From Nitrospiraceae bacterium UBA6905 (GTDB lineage Bacteria; Nitrospirota; Thermodesulfovibrionia; Thermodesulfovibrionales; UBA6898), in contig DKBH01000101.1 in assembly GCA_002451165.1 (NCBI GenBank), positions 5,928-11,112 on the forward strand: a DNA stretch of 5,185 nt. The letters are read 5' to 3'. Of the stretch, positions 1 through 4,427 are shown piece after piece; the stretch's first letter is position 1, and every line of letters begins with the position of its first letter. The translations under genes were made by a program, and so were the position numbers. The notes below the pieces were generated by a model. That model saw only the letters and a program-made list of their open reading frames with translations. It was not told the origin of the DNA and ran no database searches.

Positions 1-471
1 GCCGGTGCCGGTCTCGCCGGTGATCAGAACCGGGGCATCCACCTGCGCGAGGCGCGCGAGCTTCTTGCAGACGTCCATGATGATGGGCGAGTGGCCTACG
101 ATCGCACAGGTCGGCGTCGGCGGCAGGGGCGAGATCGGGATATTATCACGGATCTCCTCGCTGAATTCCTTTAGTTCCCGCAGAACACTGCCGACAGCCT
201 CACGGGTGAGCGGGCGGTGCATCACCTCATAGGCGCCAAAGGTGGCTGCCTCCATCACCGGGCCGGTGCGTTTCTGCCTCGTGACCGCGATCACGAGATG
301 ACGCTGGCTCAGGTCCCTGATCGTGCCCGGACGGAGCGAGTCGATATCATAAAAAAGGAATGCCCCTTCCTTTTCCGGCAGCCCGTCGAGAAGCCTGAGG
401 TCGTTCGGCAGTGCTGCATCCAGTTCCGCCCTCAGGGCGGGATCTTCGGTATTCAGACAGATAGATGTCAT
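1..471 (-). CDS. Sigma-54-dependent transcriptional activator, N-terminal part (receiver-like domain plus start of AAA+ domain), cut by window edge
   Basis: Reading leftward from the ATG at 471 gives 157 uninterrupted codons to the window edge. Residues 121-157 hold CAIVGHSP, then VLITGETGTG at 148-157, the opening of the sigma-54 interaction AAA+ domain up to its Walker A loop (family form GETGTGKE). Residues 1-103 have a compact receiver-like fold: an NTEDPALR stretch (7-14) where VDDDP is usual, Asp42 in FLFYDID at the phospho-acceptor place, Thr64 in VIAVT, and HRPL (85-88) where the conserved KP is usual. The family binds enhancer DNA and uses ATP to open sigma-54 promoters; the missing C-terminus should carry an HTH. 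The ATG has no good Shine-Dalgarno but sits exactly before strand 1. It is divergent from the gene at 636, its probable target. The family call is secure; signal and regulon are unknown. The acidic-pocket and Lys changes suggest altered or absent phosphorylation. Confidence 0.9.
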   Translation of the reverse strand, partial: MTSICLNTEDPALRAELDAALPNDLRLLDGLPEKEGAFLFYDIDSLRPGTIRDLSQRHLVIAVTRQKRTGPVMEAATFGAYEVMHRPLTREAVGSVLRELKEFSEEIRDNIPISPLPPTPTCAIVGHSPIIMDVCKKLARLAQVDAPVLITGETGTG

Positions 472-476
472 ATCGC

Positions 477-499
477 TATTGTAAACAAAATATACAATA
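477..499. promoter_or_regulatory. Inverted repeat, candidate enhancer/operator (TATTGTA-N9-TACAATA)
   Basis: Two perfect 7-base arms, TATTGTA at 477-483 and TACAATA at 493-499, flank a 9-base AT-rich spacer. The centre lies about 107 bases upstream of the predicted sigma-54 start at 595, the usual distance for an activator enhancer site, and overlaps the -10 region of the divergent activator promoter. The best guess is the activator's own binding site, giving target activation and autorepression. The arms also hold TGT-N11-ACA, one base longer than the NifA site TGT-N10-ACA, so I do not call it a NifA site. AT-richness makes chance repeats more likely. Confidence 0.45.
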
Positions 500-517
500 T
501 GATAATAAAATAATCAA
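489..517 (-). promoter_or_regulatory. Sigma-70-type promoter for the sigma-54 activator gene
   Basis: On the minus strand a -35 box TTGATT (517-512, 4 of 6 to consensus) is followed by exactly 17 bases and a -10 box TATATT (494-489, 5 of 6). The predicted start is near 482, leaving a leader of only about 11 bases before the ATG at 471. This agrees with the lack of a clear ribosome binding site. The inverted repeat at 477-499 covers the -10 box and start point, so a protein bound there would block this promoter. Prediction from box matches only. Confidence 0.55.
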
Positions 518-530
518 CCGGTATTGGTTG
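515..530. promoter_or_regulatory. Second inverted repeat (CAACC-N6-GGTTG)
   Basis: Five-base perfect arms CAACC (515-519) and GGTTG (526-530) flank GGTATT. The repeat overlaps the -35 box of the activator promoter and is centred about 72 bases upstream of the predicted sigma-54 start. It could be a second regulator site. It is short enough to be chance, and its sequence differs from the repeat at 477-499. Confidence 0.25.
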
Positions 531-568
531 CGTCCTTTTAACCTCTTGATTTCATGGGATAACACCTC

Positions 569-584
569 TGGCATGTGCATTGCA
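569..584 (+). promoter_or_regulatory. Sigma-54 (-24/-12) promoter for the gene at 636
   Basis: TGGCATG, four bases, then TTGCA matches the RpoN consensus TGGCACG-N4-TTGCW at all but one defined position. The invariant GG (570-571) and GC (582-583) have the required 10 bases between them. The predicted start is about 595, giving a leader of roughly 41 bases. An adjacent divergent gene encodes a sigma-54 activator, which independently supports the call. Transcription should need activator binding upstream, for which the repeat at 477-499 is the best candidate. Confidence 0.8.
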
Positions 585-635
585 ATTCACATAGGTCAAG
601 ACAGGAAGAAGATTCTGCATATGAGGAGAAATACG

Positions 636-995
636 ATGGATGAAGCAAAGGTGTACAACGTCTGCCTGCAACGGGTGAAGTTCCAGATCACGCAGGCAAA
701 GCAGAACGAGAACGGCAGGGCCGGTGGGAAAAGGATCCTTGAATCCTACCGCACGGGAGAGGTAGACGAGATCATCGACATCCTTGAGCTTTACGACCTC
801 GACAGCCAAGACCGGGACGGGTTACATGAGAAGCTCGAAGACCTCGCCTATACGGTGTCACTCCTCGTAAAGGAGACGATAACCTTTGATTACGATGAAA
901 AGGGATGCCTGGGTCTGTATGTGACGATGAAGAGGCAGCCGGCGAAGGAATACGACTGGGCATCTGCCACACTGGCAGCAGCAATGCAGGGTTAA
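636..995 (+). CDS. Hypothetical 119-residue protein, probable sigma-54-dependent target
   Basis: I do not recognise this family. The ATG at 636 is preceded by AGGAG at 624-628 with a 7-base spacer and follows the sigma-54 promoter. An in-frame ATG at 621 would add five residues but has a poorer ribosome site. The product is soluble-looking, with no signal peptide or membrane segment. It is charged and largely helical in appearance: a basic stretch at residues 12-39 containing Lys/Gln/Asn runs and GRAGGKR (28-33), then a strongly acidic segment GEVDEIIDILELYDLD (41-56), a helical stretch HEKLEDLAYTVSLLVKE (64-80), and a likely strand pair ITFDYDEKGCLGLYVTMK (82-99). No catalytic motif, zinc cluster or HTH is visible. 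It may be a small regulatory or adaptor protein, inferred only from size and composition. It converges on the PHP gene with 13 bases between the stop codons. Confidence 0.75.
   Translation: MDEAKVYNVCLQRVKFQITQAKQNENGRAGGKRILESYRTGEVDEIIDILELYDLDSQDRDGLHEKLEDLAYTVSLLVKETITFDYDEKGCLGLYVTMKRQPAKEYDWASATLAAAMQG
964..978. other. Short perfect hairpin near the convergent gene ends
   Basis: CTGCCA (964-969) and TGGCAG (973-978) form a 6-base stem with a 3-base loop inside the last codons of the gene ending at 995. It lies about 30 bases beyond the stop of the PHP gene on the other strand. No T-run follows on either strand, so it is not a normal intrinsic terminator. It is recorded because no better terminator lies between the two convergent genes. 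Confidence 0.25.
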
Positions 996-1008
996 TGGAG
1001 GGAAATAT

Positions 1009-1638
1009 TCAGAACGGCCAGATCCTGCTTATCTTGCGGGTATCGATGCCATGATACCTGCCCCCTCGCAGAAGCGCTATGAAATTCTCATAGGTGACCC
1101 TGTCGCGGAATTCCGTATAGCACGAACCGATTTCCCCGGCAGCATGCGCATCTGAGCCTCCGGTAACAGGGAGGCTCAGTGCCTGTGCTGTCTCTACTGC
1201 CCGCTTGTTGAATGCATGCATGTTGCAGCCATTGTAGCCTTCGACAGCACAGAGCCCGGCAAGGCCTCTGACCCTGTCACCAACGCTGTTGACGCCCCGA
1301 TAGGGATGGGAGGGAATCGCAACCCCGCCATGTTCGTTCACGATCCTGACCAGATCGGCAACCGGGGCATACTTGATAGAAAGCCGATCCGTATCCGTGC
1401 CGAATATCAGACAATGGCCCTCTGCTGCGGAAAACTCGACACCGCGGAAGATCATGATCTCATTGCCGTATTTTTCCCGCAGGATCTCCACGCCTTCGGA
1501 AGCCCCATAGAAATAATGTTCAGTAAAGGCGAGGCCGTCAAGCCCCCGTTCGATCGCTGCGATGATCACATCTTCGGGGTCTGTCGGGTTGTCACCACTG
1601 TTTGCGGAATGTACGTGCAGGTCTATGCGATAGCCCAT
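1009..1638 (-). CDS. PHP-domain metal-dependent phosphoesterase
   Basis: This 209-residue protein shows the PHP superfamily metal-binding pattern in order: DLHVHS (6-11, ligands His8 and His10), TEH (39-41), GVEFS (66-70, Glu68), a conserved His75 in GHCLIFG, SHPYR (110-114, His111), Glu133 and GGSDAH (160-165, Asp163 and His165). PHP proteins bind two or three metal ions and hydrolyse phosphoester bonds. The family includes histidinol phosphatase, nucleotide phosphatases and tRNA/DNA 5'-end trimming enzymes, and the substrate cannot be read from this sequence. It is the stand-alone PHP type without the insertion domains of the RNase AM/TrpH group. No signal peptide is seen, so it should be cytoplasmic. 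The ATG at 1638 lies three bases after the rsmE stop codon, so translational coupling is likely; its own Shine-Dalgarno is weak. It is the last gene of the minus-strand block. Confidence 0.9.
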   Translation of the reverse strand: MGYRIDLHVHSANSGDNPTDPEDVIIAAIERGLDGLAFTEHYFYGASEGVEILREKYGNEIMIFRGVEFSAAEGHCLIFGTDTDRLSIKYAPVADLVRIVNEHGGVAIPSHPYRGVNSVGDRVRGLAGLCAVEGYNGCNMHAFNKRAVETAQALSLPVTGGSDAHAAGEIGSCYTEFRDRVTYENFIALLRGGRYHGIDTRKISRIWPF

Positions 1639-1641
1639 GCT

Positions 1642-2349
1642 TTAGCATAACCTTGAAAGGAGCGCCGGCACAACCGTTTCGACCCGCAGCAGCCGCCTGC
1701 CGATGCTTACGGAATGAAAGCCCTCTGCAATGAAACACTCGATCTCGTAGGGGACAAACCCCCCTTCAGGCCCAATGGCAAGGGTGATCCTACCGCTCAC
1801 GTCCCGCGGGCATGACTCTTCAGCCGCCGGGTGAGCCACCAGGGGAAGTGTCCCCTTCGCGATGCCGGGCACTTCATCCTCAGCAAAGGGTCTGAACAAC
1901 GGCCTGAGGAAAACGCCGGGCATGAGCGTATCTTCTGCCTGCTCCAGTCCGAGCATCAGCTGTTCCCGAAGACGCTCCTCGCTGAGCAACGGGCTTTTCC
2001 AGAAACTCTTCTCTACCCGTGCTGCATTCATCAGATAGATCTTTTTTACCCCCATCGTGGCCGCAGTAAAGAGGATGCGCCGCAGCATTTTCGGACGGGG
2101 AAGGGCAAGGAGGAGTGTCACAGGAAGCGGCGCAGGGGGCTGCCGGTCGAGGACCACAACCAGTTCAAGGGCATCGGCTGCGAGGCGGGTTATCGTACCC
2201 TGTCCGACCGGACCGTTCAACAGGCCGACGCTCAGCACGTCGCCGGCGGATGAGCGGAGAATGCCGGCTACATGCTGAAATCGTCTGTCAGAGAGACGGA
2301 CGGTGTTTGCGCCGATATAGTCGCGCTCAGACAGCAGGATGAGGTTCAT
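1642..2349 (-). CDS. rsmE: RsmE-family 16S rRNA (uracil-1498-N3)-methyltransferase
   Basis: This is a 235-residue protein, close to the family's usual 240-250. The N-terminal part (1-70) fits the RsmE PUA-like RNA-binding domain, including DRRFQHVAGILR (21-32). The C-terminal SPOUT methyltransferase domain has the S-adenosylmethionine knot motifs IGPEGGF (192-198) and IGRRLLRVETVVPALL (216-231). RsmE methylates N3 of U1498 in 16S rRNA on the assembled small subunit. It departs from canonical RsmE in places: ALPRPKMLRRILFTAATMGVKKI replaces the usual KATELGV region (82-104), and LEQAED (135-140) stands where EQSGR is usual. It may therefore be a divergent paralogue with a different target uridine. 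The ATG at 2349 is 12 bases after the nitroreductase stop; a GGGTGA overlapping that stop could serve as ribosome site. The family is certain; the exact target is less so. Confidence 0.88.
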   Translation of the reverse strand: MNLILLSERDYIGANTVRLSDRRFQHVAGILRSSAGDVLSVGLLNGPVGQGTITRLAADALELVVVLDRQPPAPLPVTLLLALPRPKMLRRILFTAATMGVKKIYLMNAARVEKSFWKSPLLSEERLREQLMLGLEQAEDTLMPGVFLRPLFRPFAEDEVPGIAKGTLPLVAHPAAEESCPRDVSGRITLAIGPEGGFVPYEIECFIAEGFHSVSIGRRLLRVETVVPALLSRLC

Positions 2350-2361
2350 GCCGGGCGATGA

Positions 2362-2922
2362 TCACCCGCCCCAGGTTTCGTAATAAACTATCTCGCTCAG
2401 CTGCTTCCGCGGCGGGCCGCCGGCCTTTTCCTCGAAGGGGTAGCCTATTGGGAAGAGTCCTACTACCCGGATATGCTGCGGAATGCCCAGCAGCTCCCGC
2501 AGCTTTTGTTCTTCGAAGACGCCCACAAAGACCGTGCCGAGGCCGAGACCGCGCGCGGCAAGCCAGAGGTTCTGGCAGGCGATGCCGAGATCGGTCATAT
2601 AGTAGGGCTGCTCCCACAACACGCCCGATCGCTGCGGGTCGGCACAGGCCACGATCACGAGCGGTGCCTCGGCCAGGGCTTTCTTCGCCGGGTTTACCTT
2701 ATATCCCTTCGGCGCGAAAAATTCCTCGACATAGGACAGCTCGCTGATCGTCTCTTTCTTTGACTGTTCCTTCACCACGATAAAGCTCCAGCACTGCATA
2801 TTGGCCCATGACGGCGCCATGCGGACAGCTTCGAGCAGCTGCTGCAGCTTATCGTCTTCCACCGGCCTGTCTTGAAATTTCCGTACGCTTCTTCGTGTCC
2901 GGATCGCCTCGAACAGTTCCAT
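2362..2922 (-). CDS. Nitroreductase-family FMN oxidoreductase
   Basis: This 186-residue protein is typical in length for small nitroreductase-fold enzymes. It opens with the FMN phosphate-binding motif RTRRSVRKF (8-16), followed by APSWANMQCW (36-45), which matches the family's APS..N.Q.W block, and later LGLGTVFVGVF (126-136) near the flavin and the terminal PRKQLSEIVYYE (171-182). The family forms FMN-bound homodimers and uses NAD(P)H to reduce nitroaromatics, quinones, flavins or enones; the physiological substrate here is unknown. I chose the ATG at 2922 because AAGGAGGT (fwd 2929-2936) lies 6 bases upstream. The in-frame ATG at 2943 would place that ribosome site inside the gene. It follows the PPOX-fold gene by 45 bases with no terminator between them, so the two flavoproteins are probably co-transcribed. 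Confidence 0.9.
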   Translation of the reverse strand: MELFEAIRTRRSVRKFQDRPVEDDKLQQLLEAVRMAPSWANMQCWSFIVVKEQSKKETISELSYVEEFFAPKGYKVNPAKKALAEAPLVIVACADPQRSGVLWEQPYYMTDLGIACQNLWLAARGLGLGTVFVGVFEEQKLRELLGIPQHIRVVGLFPIGYPFEEKAGGPPRKQLSEIVYYETWGG

Positions 2923-2928
2923 AACCCT

Positions 2929-2936
2929 ACCTCCTT
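2929..2936 (-). promoter_or_regulatory. Strong Shine-Dalgarno fixing the nitroreductase start
   Basis: AAGGAGGT on the minus strand is a perfect anti-16S match, 6 bases before the ATG at 2922. It decides against the longer in-frame start at 2943. Confidence 0.8.
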
Positions 2937-2967
2937 CGTTCATAATGCAGATGCTGTTATCAATCGT

Positions 2968-3510
2968 TCATCCCAAGGCAATTGGCAGAGCTGAAGTCCC
3001 TGATGCCAGAGCCTTCAGCGCCTCTTCCTTCATGCTTCCCTTTCCCAGATCTTCTTTGCCGGTCATCTCTTCGATATCTATCCTGACGACGCTGGTCAAC
3101 TTCAGTTTCTCCTCCGAAAAGTCGCCATAGCCGCCTTCAGGCTGGTACTTCTGCATGAGGCAGGTGAGACCGAATATCTTCTCATCCCTGTCACCGATTA
3201 TCTGCGCCCTGCCCTTGATGATGACGCTTCGGTAAAGATATTCCGCCCTGCAGGGATCTTCGCCACCCCTTACAAAGGCAATCGGGAGATCAGTCTCAAA
3301 GCAGACCTTGTTATCCCGGGCAATGGCTTCCATCTTCTCGCCTTCCTGCGCACTATGGAAGTAGATCCTGCCTCCGGCATAGGCAAAATTCAGCGGCTTG
3401 ATCATGGGGTACCCATCAATGCCGACCGTGCCGAGGCGGCCGACGGGGCAGATCTTCAGAAGGTCGATGATGACCGCGGTATCGGTTATTTCCTTGTTGC
3501 TCTTTCTCAT
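2968..3510 (-). CDS. Pyridoxamine 5'-phosphate oxidase-fold flavin-binding protein (NimA-like)
   Basis: This is a 180-residue split-barrel flavoprotein. Diagnostic segments are VGRLGTVGIDGYPMIKPLNF (23-42, first barrel strands), GRIYFHSAQEGEKMEAI (47-63, the iYFHsa.eGkK block that contacts the flavin), NKVCFETD (67-74), and YRSVIIKGRAQIIGDRDEK (93-111). This order matches the COG3467/NimA-like group rather than true PdxH. Members bind FMN, F420 or heme; some reduce 5-nitroimidazoles, but most are uncharacterised, so the substrate is open. The ATG at 3510 is preferred because it begins right before the conserved domain; a GTG at 3552 gives 14 extra residues without family support. Neither start has a strong ribosome site. 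It heads the minus-strand block and is divergent from the YceI gene. Confidence 0.85.
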   Translation of the reverse strand: MRKSNKEITDTAVIIDLLKICPVGRLGTVGIDGYPMIKPLNFAYAGGRIYFHSAQEGEKMEAIARDNKVCFETDLPIAFVRGGEDPCRAEYLYRSVIIKGRAQIIGDRDEKIFGLTCLMQKYQPEGGYGDFSEEKLKLTSVVRIDIEEMTGKEDLGKGSMKEEALKALASGTSALPIALG

Positions 3511-3527
3511 GGGGATTGTGCTCGCTG

Positions 3528-3536
3528 TGATATACT
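3528..3536 (+). promoter_or_regulatory. Extended -10 promoter for the YceI gene
   Basis: TGA-TATACT forms an extended -10 element (TGn plus 5 of 6 to TATAAT) with a predicted start near 3543 and a leader of about 35 bases to the ATG at 3578. No good -35 box is present at 16-18 bases, as is common for extended -10 promoters. Confidence 0.45.
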
Positions 3537-3540
3537 CAAA

Positions 3541-3549
3541 ACTATACCA
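3541..3549 (-). promoter_or_regulatory. Extended -10 promoter for the four-gene minus-strand block
   Basis: On the minus strand TGG-TATAGT is an extended -10 element (TGn plus 5 of 6 to TATAAT), predicting a start near 3534 and a 24-base leader to the ATG at 3510. No convincing -35 box is seen. It lies only a few bases from the rightward -10 element at 3528-3536. Confidence 0.4.
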
Positions 3550-3577
3550 CACTTTATTCCCTTACGAGGAGGCAGCC

Positions 3578-4108
3578 ATGAGCACCTGGATCATAGACCC
3601 GGACCACTCGGTAGCCGCCTTTGCGGTCAAACATCTGAAGATCGCTTTTGTGCGCGGACAGTTCAATGGAATAAACGGGGCGATCACCTTTGACCCTGCG
3701 GACATAACGAAGACGGCTGTCACGGCAACGATCGGTGCTGCAAGTCTGCTTACGGGTATCAAAAAGCGCGACGACCACGTCATGAGCGATGACTTCCTCG
3801 GGGTTGCTACCCATCCCCTGATTACGTTCCGCAGTACGCTGGTGGAGGTTGGAGCTGACGACCGGGCAAAGGTGAGCGGCGATCTTACGATCCGCGGCAT
3901 TACGCTGCCGGTCATTATGGATGTGGCAATTGCAGGGCCGGTGAAGAGTCCCTTTGGGGGAGAGATTACCATGGGCTTCAGCGCATCTGCCGTGATCGAC
4001 CGTTTCGCCTATGGCGTGAGCTGGAACGAAATACTGGAAGACGGCGGCCTTATGATCGGAAAGGATGTCCATATCACGATCGACATTGAGGCAGACCTGA
4101 AGGAGTAG
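3578..4108 (+). CDS. YceI-family lipocalin-like protein
   Basis: This 176-residue protein covers the YceI domain end to end: WIIDPDHSVAAFAVKH (4-19), FVRGQFNGINGAITFD (24-39), KKRDDHVMSDDFL (62-74, the conserved R/D/DH segment), PLITFRST (80-87), SGDLTIRGIT (100-109), DRFAYGVSW (141-149) and IGKDVHITIDIEA (160-172). The family folds as an extended beta-barrel that binds isoprenoid or other amphipathic lipids; E. coli YceI is periplasmic and responds to osmotic and base stress. Here the barrel begins at residue 3 with no signal peptide, so the protein should be cytoplasmic, as in several bacterial homologues. GAGGAGG (3566-3572) lies 5 bases before the ATG and fixes the start. The reading frame is open further left, but that extension is antisense to the divergent gene. 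Confidence 0.92.
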   Translation: MSTWIIDPDHSVAAFAVKHLKIAFVRGQFNGINGAITFDPADITKTAVTATIGAASLLTGIKKRDDHVMSDDFLGVATHPLITFRSTLVEVGADDRAKVSGDLTIRGITLPVIMDVAIAGPVKSPFGGEITMGFSASAVIDRFAYGVSWNEILEDGGLMIGKDVHITIDIEADLKE

Positions 4109-4110
4109 TC

Positions 4111-4139
4111 CGCCGCGTCTCCTGCCGCGGGAGACGGCG
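4111..4139 (+). terminator. GC-rich hairpin after the YceI gene, possible terminator
   Basis: CGCC (4111-4114) and GTCTCC (4117-4122) pair with GGAGAC (4130-4135) and GGCG (4136-4139). This gives about 10 stem pairs with a two-base bulge and a seven-base loop, starting two bases after the YceI stop codon. No T-run follows, so it is not a standard intrinsic terminator. It could act as a 3' stability element or a weak terminator. Confidence 0.4.
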
Positions 4140-4177
4140 CCACAGACCCAAACCCCTCACCTGCAGGCTCACAGTGC

Positions 4178-4219
4178 TACAAATATGTCGTGCCATACAA
4201 AAATGTCTGAACTACAAAG
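4178..4219 (+). repeat. Phased TACAAA repeats upstream of amtB, candidate activator sites
   Basis: TACAAATATGTC (4178-4189) and TACAAAAATGTC (4196-4207) differ at one of 12 positions and start 18 bases apart. A partial third copy, TACAAAG, starts at 4213, 17 bases later. The first two contain ACA-N4-TGT half-dyads. The first two copies lie about 102 to 73 bases before the predicted sigma-54 start at 4280, the normal enhancer range. They do not match the enteric NtrC site. Confidence 0.4.
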
Positions 4220-4230
4220 CCAAAGTTTGC

Positions 4231-4250
4231 TGTAAAAACAGTGTGTTACA
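4231..4250. promoter_or_regulatory. Inverted repeat TGTAA-N10-TTACA abutting the amtB promoter
   Basis: Five-base perfect arms TGTAA (4231-4235) and TTACA (4246-4250) end three bases before the -24 element. A protein bound there would touch the sigma-54 holoenzyme footprint, so a repressor or bending-protein site is conceivable. The short arms make chance plausible. Confidence 0.25.
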
Positions 4251-4253
4251 TAT

Positions 4254-4269
4254 TGGCATGCTCTTAGCA
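4254..4269 (+). promoter_or_regulatory. Sigma-54 (-24/-12) promoter for amtB
   Basis: TGGCATG, CTCT, then TAGCA matches TGGCACG-N4-TTGCW with two substitutions. The invariant GG (4255-4256) and GC (4267-4268) have 10 bases between them. The predicted start is near 4280, with a leader of about 148 bases. amtB genes in many bacteria are under NtrC/sigma-54 nitrogen control, which fits. Confidence 0.65.
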
Positions 4270-4378
4270 ATACTGCATCTGTTATGAAAGACTGGTCAAT
4301 ACATGTGGCAGACATCGGTTCATCCCCACGGGTTGTAGGCGCTGCGGAATATTCGGCAGAGTGGTTGGTGAGCAGCAC

Positions 4379-4391
4379 CACGGTCACCGTG
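4379..4391. repeat. Perfect 13-base palindrome in the amtB leader
   Basis: CACGGT-C-ACCGTG is a perfect palindrome with a single central base, 36 bases before the amtB start codon. As RNA it could form a 5-pair stem with a 3-base loop. It could be an operator for a dimeric protein or part of a leader structure; no known riboswitch was recognised. Confidence 0.3.
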
Positions 4392-4427
4392 CGCACATTA
4401 GTTCAGAAAATCTCAAGGAGGTTATGT

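Larger units (their letters stand above)
4109..4427. other. 319-base non-coding region between yceI and amtB
   Basis: It holds the GC-rich hairpin, the TACAAA repeats, an inverted repeat, the sigma-54 promoter and the 13-base palindrome, each listed separately. Base composition changes from GC-rich (to about 4175) to AT-rich (4178-4255) and back, as expected for a promoter. No tRNA, small gene with a ribosome site, or recognised riboswitch was found. Confidence 0.6.

Noticed and set aside
477..499. NifA enhancer site (TGT-N10-ACA)
   Set aside because: The spacing here is 11, and no nif genes are in the window.
465..635. Upstream in-frame extension of the 119-residue protein to an ATG at 465
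   Set aside because: It overlaps the divergent activator start and the whole promoter region, lies before the predicted sigma-54 start, and has no ribosome site.
1216..1650. 144-codon open frame on the plus strand opposite the PHP gene
   Set aside because: It is a shadow of a clearly conserved minus-strand gene, with no ribosome site and no recognisable motif. The same holds for the other long antisense frames at 1831-2253, 2358-2747 and 3554-4072.
3511..3552. GTG start giving 14 more residues to the PPOX-fold protein
   Set aside because: The extra residues lie outside the domain, cover the predicted promoter, and have no better ribosome site.
4111..4139. Classical intrinsic terminator
   Set aside because: The stem is good but no T-run follows, so it is listed only as a possible terminator at low confidence.
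4178..4219. CRISPR-like array
   Set aside because: The repeats are 12 bases with 5-6 base gaps and sit in a promoter, so they are regulatory-type direct repeats.
4284..4427. In-frame upstream ATG that would extend AmtB by 48 residues
   Set aside because: It lies four bases after the predicted transcription start, has no ribosome site, and would bury the signal peptide. The ATG at 4428 has AAGGAGGT at the right distance.
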